NCBI GenBank assembly: GCA_946699065.1
Contig: CAMPDV010002083.1
Span: forward strand, 1 to 64,000
Origin: Loxodes magnus
Lineage: Eukaryota; Ciliophora; Karyorelictea; Loxodida; Loxodidae
DNA: 64,000 nt
Reading direction: 5' to 3'
Below, in pieces: positions 13,214 through 25,424 of the stretch. Each line of letters begins with the position of its first letter. Position 1 is the first letter of the stretch. The notes under the pieces were generated by a model, which saw only the letters and a program-made list of their open reading frames with translations, had not been told where the DNA came from and did not search any database. Both the position numbers and the translations under genes were made by a program.

Positions 13214-14649
13214 TTTATATATAAGGATAAAGTTTTGATAATTTAGGTTTTTATATTCTTTTTTCATTATCTTGTTAATATAACTTACAACATTTGCAGT
13301 TAAGCATTTATTCATCAATTTAGAAATTAATGAAATCTAATTTATCCATTAATTATACCACTAGATGATAATTCAGAAAATTAATAATCTATGATTTAAA
13401 AAGCAATTCATATGTAAATTAAACTAACTGTTGTTATGGTTTCCTTTATTAATTATTAGACATTTAATTATTTAATTATTTTACACTTATTAATAATATA
13501 TAAAGAAAAGCAATAGTATCTTATTATTATAAAGTAGATAAGTTCAAATTTTTGCAAAGCTAGATATAAAAACATCTTAATTTGGAAATAATTAAATATG
13601 GCAATGAAGGAGAGTAATAAAAGGAGCTAAAATCATATCTATTATTTTGAGTAATTACCTTCTTTGGATTTTTTCGTGAGGTGACGTGCATATTTAATTA
13701 TTGTGATGAGATGTAGCTATGATAAAGATAATTAAAATCTAACTTTTTACAATATATGAGTTGGAATGTAGGATCGATGACTTGGTATTGCCTACACATT
13801 AAATGGAGGAAATCAATCTTTAAACATAGTTTCTCGAGATGACCTTATGTGATGTACTTAATAGTTTCTGGAAGTTCAAAATCCTGGGCTCTTAAGAAAT
13901 CAAATTATTTAATTTTCTTCTTAGTTTAAGAATTCAAGTCTAGTCTATTGAAAAATTGAGATATTTTCGTTTTTTTCCATGTTTTAAAGAATTATACATT
14001 TAAAACATTTAGTTTTAATTTATACTTGTCTAAATTTTATTTTTTGTTTTATATAATATAATTTTTAAAAAGATATCTAGATAAATTATTTGATATAGTA
14101 ATTTCAATTGCATAATATTTTTTTGGATTTAATTATATATTATTATACATTATTTTTATTTTAATTTTTGGATTTAATTTTATTTATTTAATTTAAGATT
14201 CTTAAATTAAGATGAAAGGCTTATATTTATTTTTATATGTTCCAGATAATTTAATAAATCAAATTGTATGGTTAAAGCTGCAAATTTTTATGAGACTAAC
14301 CATCTTAAGTTTTTTAAATTAATTAATTTTTTAAAGTTTGAAGATAGCCTAGCTCTCGCCGCGCTACAATCTCTGAACGGTCTCATGATGGATATAACGG
14401 GGATACTGCTGATCAGTTTCTGCAAACAGAGACCACTGTATATTTTTTACAAGATCATCAGTTTCAAGCCCTTGCCAAAAATCGCTTAATCTCCAGATAC
14501 GTTTTCTTAAAGACCATGTATCCAACAAGAGACTCCGCAAAGGATTGGACGAATAAAAATATTCCGAAAATCTTGCTCTTGCCGTTTTTTAATAATTAAG
14601 TTTATAAATTAATAATATATATTAAATATAGAGCAAGCTTTTATATTTT
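13214..14649. other. GC-richer islands of unclear content between Z3 and Z4
   Basis: Two patches (about 13600-13900 and 14340-14600) are clearly richer in G/C than the surrounding DNA, which is a plain A/T run at 13970-14240. Both read as plausible protein in several frames once TAA/TAG/TGA are sense, so no frame can be chosen. A frame from ATG at 14237 contains DGYNGD, which recalls PP2C-type phosphatases, but no other PP2C motif follows. Possibly further remains of mobile elements. Confidence 0.3.
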
Positions 14650-15640
14650 AGATCTAGTTTATTAAAGGATAATAATAATAATATATAAATTTAAGTTTTC
14701 CATTAACAGATATTTTAACCCTGTCCGGAAGACAGTAGTTCATGCTTCCTGCTGTTAAATAAAAATTTTTGGAACCTCCAGATTTAGCAAGATTGGGAAC
14801 TCGGGTTTTCCCAGGTTTTATTTCTTCTCCTTTCATGTTCTTGTCTTATCTCAGCTTTCTTGATTTATAAATTTATTCACTCGGACGGCAATACATTCGG
14901 TTTAATCTTGATTCTTTCTTCGTTTTTCTTGAATCCAATAGTTAATTATTTTCTGCTAGAATTTCTAACATTTCTGATATAAATACCATAAACTTCCACA
15001 ACAGAAACATTTTTTCCTAATCTTTATTTATCTCTATTTTCTTTAAGGCTTTTTGATAATTTCTTCTTCAATCAACATTGGGCCACTTTTATGTCCCTTA
15101 TCTCCATCTAAAGTTGTAATTTTTACTAACTTTCTTCTATTTTCTCTATTCTATTTCTGATTTCTGTCTGTTTCTATTACTAACTTTAAGATTGGTTGAT
15201 TTGATCTTATGGAATGCTTCAGAAAGCATTTAAATCTCTTTCCTGGGACATGAGTCTTGAATCGAGTTCTTCTTGCTTGTATAAAATCCCTTCTAACTTT
15301 GTATTGTCCTTCTTTAGCCTTTTCACCTCTTTCTTAGGTTTATCACAACTTTAACTAGCTGCTAATAGCTAATCATTTTTCAGTGATTAACTCCACGACT
15401 TCTTGGTGCATTATGTTCTTAGCCTATTTCCTAGATTTCTCCTCTGATGTTTAAATCTCGACTTGGGTAAGGGTTTTTTCTGTCATTTTTTTCTGGTCTA
15501 TGGGAAGTTAGTTTTAAGTTTATTAAGAAGATTTTTTTCAGTACGACATGGATATAAGAATTAACGCTTCATGCTTCCTCTCCTCTCTTAGGAGGTGATA
15601 TCGAAGCCCTTTCTGAAGCCTTCTATCGTTTTTTTAATTA
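14650..15640 (-). mobile_element. Fossil zinc-knuckle (Gag-like) element, copy Z4
   Basis: Minus-strand, GC-richer than its surroundings. Reading 5' to 3' it has a charged coiled coil (KKEVKRLKKDNTKLEGILYK, near 15300), a second Q/E-rich coil and a knuckle-like motif with spacing C-x2-C-x9-C (CFCCGSLWYLYQKC) near 15000. The tail is about 100 residues, basic, with a NYCLPDRVKISVNGKLKF stretch. Architecture matches Z1 and Z3, and it lies tail to tail with Z3. It looks broken (at least one break). No reverse transcriptase or terminal repeats seen. Confidence 0.45.
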
Positions 15641-16179
15641 AAGGATTAGAAGAAAAATAGTATTATATTTTCTAATAAGCTCAATAAACTTAATTCTTAT
15701 CTATTTTCTTATATTTACATAGATAATTTATTTAATCTGAGGGTATTAATAAGCAATCTAAAGAAAGCTTTAAAAAATGTATCCAAACTTTTAAATCTTA
15801 AAAATACACTAATAGTACATTCTTTTATAAGGATGTAATCTGATAGAATTTTCTCATTTTCTAATTATTCCCACAAAAAGTTTAGTTTCTGCTATTAAAC
15901 ATAAGCTCTTTCTTCTTTAAATATTTTTACTTAGCTATCTCAAATAATTTTAGCTATCTATTACAAAATGGTAATCCTTCTAAACTAAATTTTAGTTTAA
16001 TCCATATATCTTTTTTAAGAGGAATATTTAATATATTTATATAAACATTAAAAAATGCTAAAAATCCAGGAATATAAACTTTAAATTCTAATCTTATAGA
16101 TCAATCTTAAGTCTCGGTTAAATAAAAAGAACCAAGAGTTAATAAAAGATAAATCTAATCCTGTTAAGACTTGGAAAAT

Positions 16180-16900
16180 ACTTAATTTCCTAACAAACTG
16201 AAAAATTTGTGGAGTCTCTTGAGCAAGAAGTTATTTAGCTTTATTGTTCAATTAAGAAAATAAATACAAAAATATATATCCTGAATACTGAAAACTAGAT
16301 CTTCAGTTTCTTTTGTAAAATAAAAAAAAGTAAGATTAAGGCTTGGCAAGTTAAGTTTAGTTTTAAATTGAAGCTTGACTTCCAAATTTACTCAAATAGA
16401 AAATCTATAGAAAATTAAAGAAGAAGTTCAATTACCAGCAAAAATAAATTATCTTCAAGCAGATAAGATGGGGATTGAATAAAAGCTTCTAATATAATAA
16501 AAACTTTAGTTTAAGCTCTTAATAAAATGTTGCTATTTATTTCAAAAGACTGGACATTTATGGAAGTAAAATCTAAAATGAAAAAGAATATTTGAGTGGC
16601 GCCGAAAATTATTTTTGCATCGAGGGGTCTATATTGTAACTGATTTTGAGGTATTTACAGAAAGAAGCCGATAATAGTTGATTCAAATACGACATTACTC
16701 GAGTAGGATCTTGGTAATTAATAGTAATAAAATAAATATATTCAAAAGGACAGCGATGACCTTGAATTTATTTAGAGAAGCTAGAGAAAAATTACAAGAA
16801 GATGAAGAAAAATTCTATGAGCGTACTGAAGAGAAAGAAAAATTATCTCAGTTTTAAATTGATTCAGATATAGACATATACAGTTGAGCAATTAATATAA
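16180..16900 (+). mobile_element. Fossil zinc-knuckle (Gag-like) element, copy Z5
   Basis: The most worn family member. A knuckle-like stretch with TGHLW lies near 16530-16560, and the family block with the pattern YC..(x4)GIYRKK near 16630-16670. An E/K-rich coil follows at about 16770-16850. It looks broken (several breaks). Its start is not clear. Confidence 0.35.
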
Positions 16901-19177
16901 AAACTTTTATTGACTTTGATTTTAGGAAAGATTTCTTCTAATTAAAGATAACCCTAGCCTTTTTAGTTAGAATATATTTATTAATAATTTAATATCTACT
17001 TTTATAAACCATCATTCTCTATATCTTTATGTTCTTAACTTAAATGATTGCTATTATGAAATAATTAGGTATCTAGGGTTATATAAATATATATTATTAA
17101 GTATTACATTTATATTTAATACTCGCTCAAATAGTATAAGCAAGATTAATTTAATGCTTTGTTTAAGATATAAAGTATATTTAGAAACCACTAATATATA
17201 AATACAACTTTAAGAACTAATTTTCATAAATCAGAATGCTTAACTTTGCTTATTTTATTTTTATACAACTTCATAATTTATTTTAGAAATAGGAATTTAA
17301 AGGGTTACATATAGGTATAAATATAATGATCAGCAATCACTTTCTATTTAACTAGATAAGCAAATGTTCTAAATATATCTAATGAGTATTTCAATTGAGC
17401 CTCAAATTTAAAATTTCGAAATTATAAAGAATAAGATAATAAATCTTGATTGCAAGTAATAAAAGGAAGGTATAGACTAAGCTTAATAGAAATACAATTA
17501 TAAAAGCCACAATATAAAGATATAATTAGCATATTATAGCTTATTAAAACTATTCTAAACCATAATAATATTTAGGATATTAAACCCCTTTTGACTATTA
17601 TATTTATTAAAGCAATCTAGAAGAGAGTAATTTTATAATAAATATAGGTCAAACACATAATGAGTTAACATATAAAAATGAAAAAGGAGCAGGACAATCT
17701 TAATTCTAATTTTGATAGAATATAAGATAGAAAATAATAAAATATGTCTGTAAATAGATATTAATATCATAATATATTTCAGTAAGCAATAATTTTAAAT
17801 CTTTTTACTAAATTATATAATACATTGAAAAATAAAAAAATAATTAATTACTTAAATTAAAAATAACAGCACTATTTAGACCTCTGTTAAACTAAAGGTT
17901 ATTATATTTCCTACAATAAAAATAATAAAATAGTAAACAGCTTCAGAAAAGTTTTTACCATATTCTCAGAGTAAGAATAAAAGCAAGTTATACTAATTGA
18001 ATATTTTATCCTTATTCTATTTATTTATGTAAGAGTTATTTAAGATATTTAAAGAAAGCTTTAGAGTATTAATTAGTTTTCATACTATTTTAGAAAATAA
18101 ATTTTATATAATAATTAAAATGAAATTGGGGGAAATTACATGCTTTTAGCATTAAGATAATTATTTTTGAATCTTATTGGTCTAGTGAGGAGATTAATTA
18201 TTAGAAGAAAATTAAAAACTAAGCTTGTAAAAATAAAGTATCTAGTTGCAAAAACTTTAAGAGAAATTTAACTATTTATGAGATTTAACTTGATGTTTAA
18301 TAACTCCACGAACAAAACAGATAAGCTTTAAGAACATAGTAAGATAAAATATCAATCTAAATAGGTTTTAATACTTTATCATATCTCATATTTTAATTAT
18401 CTAACTATTCCATCAAAAAATTGGAAACCTATTTGTTATTTTAAAGAAAGGTAAATATGTAGTTAAAATAAAAATAAATAGCTTTTAAAATAAGCTGCTA
18501 AATGTAGCATTAATTATAGCAGTAAGAACTACTAACTCCTTATCTTGCTTTTCCTATTTTAGTTATGAAATAAATTATTTAAATCAAATCTATATAATTA
18601 AAGTTCTTACATATATAATCAAACTTTAATTACACTTTCTAACGAGATATAGTAAAGACTAAATATACACTACTTAATTAGGAATGATGACATTGGATTA
18701 ATTAAAAGCTTCTAGGATGTGATATTAATAATGAAAACTCAATATAATAAAGTAATATATAGCTCTTGATTTAGATAGTCATATTAATTTGCTTAGTGGG
18801 AAATATATTTGATACCTTCATATTACAAGTAATCTATTACTATAATTTCATAAATAAAAGTATAAGTATTAATAAGGAGCATTTCAAACTGTAAAAATTA
18901 TATATTTCAAATTTTTTAAAGCTTTAAAGCAAAAAAACGTAAAAATCAATAAAAGTAGGTATGGAATACAAATATTACGATCTGTCTGACTTAAATATGT
19001 CTCAACTTTAGCAAAAAAATGAAGATAAAACAGAGAAAGTCAGATTCTAATTAATTTATATAAGATAGGAAATTTATAGTGCTATATTAAAAAGATATTA
19101 CATTAAAGGAGCTAATTATAATCATTAAAGAAGAGAGTTAATTATAATAAATTAGTTTTTAAATTAGTTTAAAAATA
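16901..19177. other. AT-rich DNA, no gene recognised
   Basis: 2.3 kb of A/T-rich sequence, dense in TAA/TAG in all frames, with no motif, RNA or repeat match that I can support. The 3' untranslated region of copy C lies at its right end. Confidence 0.55.
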
Positions 19178-21568
19178 TCAAATATTTCCTTTATAAATTT
19201 TCATCAGAAAATCCCAAGAAAAAAGTCCATGTTGGTTTTTAAATGGAACTATTAAGCCAAAGTATAACTTGAGGAGGTATATCTTTGTAATTCACTGGAA
19301 AATCTACTAGTTTTAAGTACCAATTTAGTTTTTCAATATTTTTTCATTCTTTCAGATGTAAAAATTTTGGAATGAACGCTGTCATTATGGCTTCAAGTTA
19401 TATGTTTTCCTCTTGGAATAACAGGATTCACAAAAGTTTTCCTTAAATTTATATTGAAATGTCAGAACGCTCTGAGTATTCAATCACAGCCTACGAATAC
19501 TTCTTTTAGTTCCTTTCAAATATAATTTGGAAAAATTAAATTTCAATGCCAAGTTGGTCTATCAAATCATACTTAATATAGAGATTATATGTTCGTTACA
19601 TTTTAAGCGTAATTTGTTAATGTTACTATACCTATTCTCTTTCCATACTTATCGTTATGGATAATTTCTCTATTATTCACTTACTAAATTCAAAAAAATC
19701 GACTGATAAATAAACATCATCTTCACATCATAAAACTGTCTTAGCTTTTAGATACTCAAATGTAAGATTGAAAAGAAAAAAAAGCATTTGATGCACATTG
19801 AAACTCTCCATCCCTATTCCAGTTCTTAAAATCTTAAGGAGTTTCTGTTTTAGGATGCCTTACATGAATAATATTTAAAATACCTCTATTTTTAAACTCA
19901 TTTATTACTGCTGAAACCTCTGATGAGTTTCCATCTTAAGATATTATTATTATAGTCTAGTTTATTCCATCTGCTCTCTCCATATGCTATAAAGTTTCTC
20001 TTAAAATGTTATGTCTTTTATAAGCAGGGGTTACTATAGGATAAAGTGTTTCTATACTAAGATTAAATCTTTTTATATAAGCATCATATTCTTTTTTAAC
20101 TTATTCATAAATACCAGGATATCATTAGTTAAAAGTATAAGATAAGCATACTCTTCCATCCCAAAACCATTTAAAGAAAGTTAGACTCAACAACTTATCC
20201 GTAATGATGTAATCCTATTTTATATGCCCTTGAAAGGTAAAAGTTTTACAATTTATTACTAGGTAAGAAAGAGTAATATTATCCCTTAATAAAAACTTTT
20301 TAATGAAATTCCAATATTGAATTAAGTTAAGCTGTATCTTAGTTAAATTAGTTTAATAGTTTGTATTAAGTAGAGAAAAAGAAATTCTTAAACTCTAAAG
20401 GATTAAGATTTCCTACTATTTCATTGTTTCCTACTTCTGGATGATATTTCTTTACTACCTAAGCTCCTATTCTGAATCTTATAGCTGCTTACATTAGTCT
20501 ATAATAATCCTAATCTTCTATATTAATCAATTTATCATTTATTTTTATTTAAGCTTTCGGTTTCTAAGCATTTTCTTATGCATCAAAGTAAGACGTACCT
20601 AGAGCTGTTAATACTAATTGAATATTATATCATTCATTTTACTTTATTTCTACTTAAGTATCATAATAATTACAACCTCTATCAGATCCAGTTTTCAAGT
20701 GCAATAGTTCATTTTTTATTAGAAGTATACACAAGATATAAGAAATAACCCCAGGTATAACTAACAGCATCACAACCTTACATTTTATTTCCTAGAATAG
20801 CAAAATTTTATTATGGCTATATTTAAGTAGAATCTTCTTAGTTTTTACTATTAAAAGCGTTTGATTTCGTTTAAAGTTGCAGTTAACTAAAATTAAATTT
20901 AACCCATAAAGAAATATGTAGTTCGGGAAAGTCAAAGGAGCGAAATGGTCCATGGATAATAAATTATTAATCATTTTTTAAGGTAATTAAAAATTTATTA
21001 TAATTAGCTGTTTTCTATCTTAATTTTTATTAAATATTGGGCTACTAAATTTTCTGAGTATAAGCTTTAATTTAATTCTAGATATTCTGATTTTAAATTT
21101 TAAATTATTAAGTTAAATTCTTGGTCTAAGCAGCATTCGTGGTATTTAAGCTCTTTATTTCCTAAATAATATTTTTTGATTAGGAAATTCTTTTTTCAAT
21201 TAATTTTTCCTCTTAGTACACAAGTTTCTACTAAGTAATTTAAGTTATATTTTAGGATTGTTTCCATTATGTGGTGTTATACCACTAAATGTTTCTATTT
21301 AGAATCTATTCTTAGTTACCTAGGCTCTGCTTAATAATTGCTTTCTTAACTTTTGTTTACTCTCTTAGCTTAGATTTTTATGTTATTTAGTGGAACTAAA
21401 GGTTGTTTATTATTTCTCAAGATTAGCCCCAAAGTTTGAGTAATTTAGTTGATTTTTCTAAAGAATGAATATAGTGATCTAACTCTAAGAGATGATAACG
21501 TAGAGATAAATAACTAGAGAAATGAAACTCGTAGTTATAAATAACTAGAGCAGCTTTTAAGTCTACAT
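19178..21568 (-). pseudogene. Decayed lectin-GT13 glycosyltransferase gene (copy C)
   Basis: The family architecture is complete in outline: ATG-TAG start and signal anchor (MQTQKLLQLF, then a hydrophobic run ending YLYVIIS), HGPF lectin opening, GT13 domain, and end SWDFLMKIYKGNI-TGA at 19178. Codon 2 is TAG, read as Gln. Although the total span is a multiple of three, the parts are not in one frame. The start-to-HGPF distance leaves a remainder of two. A T run in the catalytic domain (complement of the A run near 19776-19783) is one base longer than in the intact copies, and another run near 19218-19223 is one base too long. Three or more indels in homopolymers therefore disrupt it. Either a pseudogene or a gene with long-read assembly errors; the general drift from the 35-63 kb copies favours decay. 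Confidence 0.8.
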
Positions 21569-23645
21569 TTTTAATTTAGAAATACTAAATTAAATAAACT
21601 TAATAAGTTTATTAATTCCTTTAGGTATCTCATACCTATGCTTATCTAATACCTACTGATATATATCCTCACTAAGTCTTTATTTATAACCATAAAAAGT
21701 CACTTTTTTGTGAGATAAACTAGCTTAGAAGTAAGTATATAGCTAATAAGGATTTTTAGTAATATGCAATCATATTTGGAAACTATATATAAATATAATT
21801 TGATGCTTTAAGTATAATAAACTGCTTTTCGCTATACAAGCCATCAGTCAATTAAATCATAATAAATCTTCTTGATCTATAGGAAGACATTGAAATAGTA
21901 TATGATGAAAAAGGAAAAAGTCTTAGATATTTAGTGATGATAAAATATCCTCTAATCTTAAATTTAGATATTTCTTAATTAAAAGGGCTAACAATTCTTA
22001 AGTTTAAAGCATCATTATTTGAATGATCATTATTAAATTAATTTTATTTACATTAATTCTAAATTGCTTATTCTTAAGTCAATTTAAGCTTTTCTTCTAC
22101 TTTATCAAATCTAACCAAAAGTATACTAAAAGCATACTTTATATATCATAAATTTATATAAATTAAATAGATACAGCAAATTAAGAGTCAACTGTTTTAG
22201 AACCAGAATCTAGAAAAAGCTCATATAGCAAACCACAGTTTAATCTGTAACTGTTTGAACTTTTACTTTCAAGTTAATGACGGAATGCTACAAAAATAAA
22301 ATGCCTTTTAAAAGTATTAAAAGCTCTTATCAAGCTAACAAAGATATTCCTATATAAAAGTTGATATATCTAATACAGAATCTTTAATATATTTTATAAG
22401 TAAGATAAACTTTAGTTCTCTTATATATAATAGTTCATATTCTTAGATATTTTAACCTATCAAACTTTTTAATTATTAAACATATAGAATCAAATAATCA
22501 AAAAGAATATAGGAACTAGTATAGTTATATTTATCATTACTAATTTTACTATCTAAATAGGAGCACCAAAATGTTAAGTAAGTCTAAAGTGCTTGTGATA
22601 AATGGACTGATATTATATATCTTCTAAATCATAAGTAGCTAAAATTTAAGTAGGAGTATAAAGTTGCTATACCTTATTAAAGCCATTTAACTAACTTTAA
22701 CTATTTTTTACAATTATAATTTAAATTATTTTCCTTAATTAGACAAAGCATATTAATATTTGCTTTATGAGAAAGTTTCAATACAGCTATGTTTATAAAT
22801 TTCATTAGCTTTCTATCTTAATTTATTTTTAAGTTGTAGATTTATGTGGATTTAATATATATAATTTTATTAGTATAATTCTAGTAAAAATATCAGTTTT
22901 AGTAGATCAAACTCACTAGAAAATATTCAAAGATATGAAGTATATTCTCTTGAAATATTGCTTAAACCGTTATTTTAGTTAGAAGAGTCAACAATTTAAT
23001 TTTTTAGGATTAACTTACCTATTTTAAAGGCATCAAATTTGATGAACTCTTAATAATTATCTAAGAAATGCTAGTGATTTAGTTTAAAATATTTAATTAA
23101 AAAGAGATAAAATAATATAAGAAGCCCTTATAAACTGTAATATACATCTAATATTTATAGAAATTATATTATACACTTTAATACTTACTTTATATTCTAG
23201 AAAATTAAATAATTGTCTAAGTTTTTCCCTTTAAACAAAACTTAAAATTATCAATTCTAAAATACACTAATTCAATTATATTTTTACTGAGGATTTCTTC
23301 CTCTTAATTTAAGAAAACAAGCTATAATGTAGCTAGTTTAGGAATATAATACTAATAGTGTAAATAGATTATTTCAGTATGCTTCGTTATTGAATTTATG
23401 AAATTATTTAAAATAAATAATCATAATTGAAGCATTTTAAACTTAATCTTCTAGTTATAAAATAAAGCTTAAATGCTAATAGTTCAAATATTAATTAGCA
23501 TATTTAAACTAATTTTTTCTATTAATTAAACTAAAATATTTCTAAAAGATCAAATTTAAGCTTTTTCAGAAAATTTTTACTCTTTTAATTAGATAAATTC
23601 TATTTTCTTTCTATCTATTCACTTTCATTCATATTATCTAATAGA
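21569..23645. other. AT-rich DNA, no gene recognised
   Basis: 2.1 kb upstream of copy C. Very A/T-rich, no conserved motif or repeated copy visible. The promoter of copy C presumably lies at its left end but has no distinctive element. Confidence 0.55.
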
Positions 23646-24480
23646 GTGTTAATAAAAGTTAGAATTTCAGAAGGGGACTTTTTTTCGCTCCAAGAAAATA
23701 GGAATCAGAATATACTAGAAATACATGGAGTAGAAAAAGATGCAATAAATGATTTACGTCGTATTGACACATACTTCAAAAGAGAAACAAAAGAAATAAA
23801 CGAAATCCGCCTTACACTAGGAGGTTTCAGAATTCAATTATTTTGATTAAATGAGCATAGAACATCTCATCAAAGTAATATTAAATCTCTAGAAAGAGGT
23901 TAAGATGCTCTGTAAAGAGAACACGAAGCAGATAGAATAGATCTAGCAAGGACTTTAAGATACCTCAGAATGGCTAATCAGAAAAGGTAGCTTGATGACT
24001 TATTGACGTATCAGTGTGAATATTTCATCCAGAAAAACTCCTTAATATAAAATATAAAATATAAAATATTAAAGAATAAAACCAGTAAATTGAAAGCATT
24101 CAATAGAGTTAGAGGAGTATCTAAAGTAACATAACTTAATAGATCACAACTTGGACATCGAAGCATAAGAATCACACAAGGTTATAAAATATGAATGAAG
24201 AATTATAAAATAATGCAATTTTTGTAAAAGCAAATAAACACTTGCATAAGAACTGACGGAAATTCTAGAATTTCAAAAAAATTGAATCTAAGAGCAAAGA
24301 AGAGAGAACAGCTTTACTGCAACGAGAATGGAGATATTTACAAAAGGAAATTAATCTAAGATTACAAGAATTTAATAATAATTGAACCAAAGAGAAGAAG
24401 ATAGCAAGACCTTAGAAATGATGAAATCTCAAATTATCAGACTTATTTTAAGCAGCATTGATGTACTGATGTTAAATAAT
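23646..24480 (+). mobile_element. Fossil zinc-knuckle (Gag-like) element, copy Z6
   Basis: GC-richer block starting with a clean frame (VRISEGDFFSLQENRNQN, then an E/R/K-rich coil). A worn knuckle region with LGHRS lies near 24155. The family block LYCNENGDIYKRK comes at about 24315-24350, followed by QKEINLRLQEF. Same order of parts as Z1 and Z3. It looks broken (at least two breaks). It lies tail to tail with Z7. Confidence 0.45.
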
Positions 24481-24499
24481 TTCAAATAAATAAATAAAA

Positions 24500-24830
24500 T
24501 AAATAATAAATATTATAGAGTGTGAAGCACCTCAATGGCGTGCAAATCATAAATAAAGATTTTTAAGATTAAAAGAATTCTTTGCTGAAGTTTTCCACAG
24601 TGCTAACATTCCCTTGTGAGTCTTTTCTTCATTAGGGCTGTAATCGGAATGCTCCCTAAGAGACCTTATTTTTTGATATCTTTCTTCAATAACATTACTT
24701 AATGCCTCTTCCGTCTTATCTTCTCTTGGCTCCAACCAAGATTCTTGTTCGATTCTTCGCCAATGAATTACTTCCTTTAGTAGAATTTAAGTCAATTTCA
24801 ATTGGAGTATTGCTTCTCCCTATTTAAAAT
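24500..24830 (-). mobile_element. Fossil fragment Z7, related to the fragment at 59.5 kb
   Basis: Minus-strand frame rich in charged residues (EEALSNVIEERYQKIRSLRE) leading to NLKNLYLWFARHWGASHTL. The last block matches a plus-strand block at 59620-59690 with the pattern NLKxLxL...HHWGAAHTL, the W being TGA in both. The conservation in reading frame suggests both derive from the same coding element. A CxxCG pair near 24600 in another frame may be a remnant knuckle. Class uncertain. Confidence 0.35.
24527..24544 (+). repeat. 18-base motif shared with 59662-59679
   Basis: GCACCTCAATGGCGTGCA. The complement of 59662-59679 differs at one base. It lies inside the matching protein block of Z7 and Z8 and itself has partial inverted symmetry (GCAC...GTGC), so it may be either coding conservation or part of an element end. 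Confidence 0.5.
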
Positions 24831-25424
24831 ATTAGTATAATAAATAAATTTGATTATATAGCTTAAATGTAATTTTCAATTTTAATTATAATTGAAGAAA
24901 TATACTTAGTTTGAGAATTTAAAAACTATTAGGACTATTTAATGTAAGATTCTACTTAAATGAGATACCCAACCACTGAAAAATCAGAGTGCTCCTTTAT
25001 AAACCTCTTCATGAATTACAAAGTATTTTAGCAAGATATCTCATTAAAGCCATATCAAAAGAGCTATTAAACCCTCTCTGGATTTAATATAATGGCTATT
25101 TAGATTTTTTTAATTCTTTCTTAAATAGAAAGAATGATTTCCTTTATATATTTCCTCTAAAGTTAGTCAAATATCATTTATCAATATTAGCCTTTTCTAA
25201 GCTTATTTATAAAAATTACAAGTGCTGCATTAAATTCATATATACCAAGTATTATGAGTATAATCAACTACTAGGAAATACTTAATTTATTCTCTTTAAA
25301 TGGGTTTATCGTCCTTTCTTGCCTTTGGAGATAGAATTTCGAGTAATCAAAAAAATTTTAAGATTAATGAAATTTGAGATTTAAGAACTATAAATAGTTT
25401 AAGGTAAATTAAATTTAGACTTAT

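Noticed and set aside
14268-14489. Standard-code frame MVKAANFYETN... and a PP2C-like DGYNGD in another frame
   Set aside because: Only one short motif matches PP2C, the frames conflict, and other frames read equally well.
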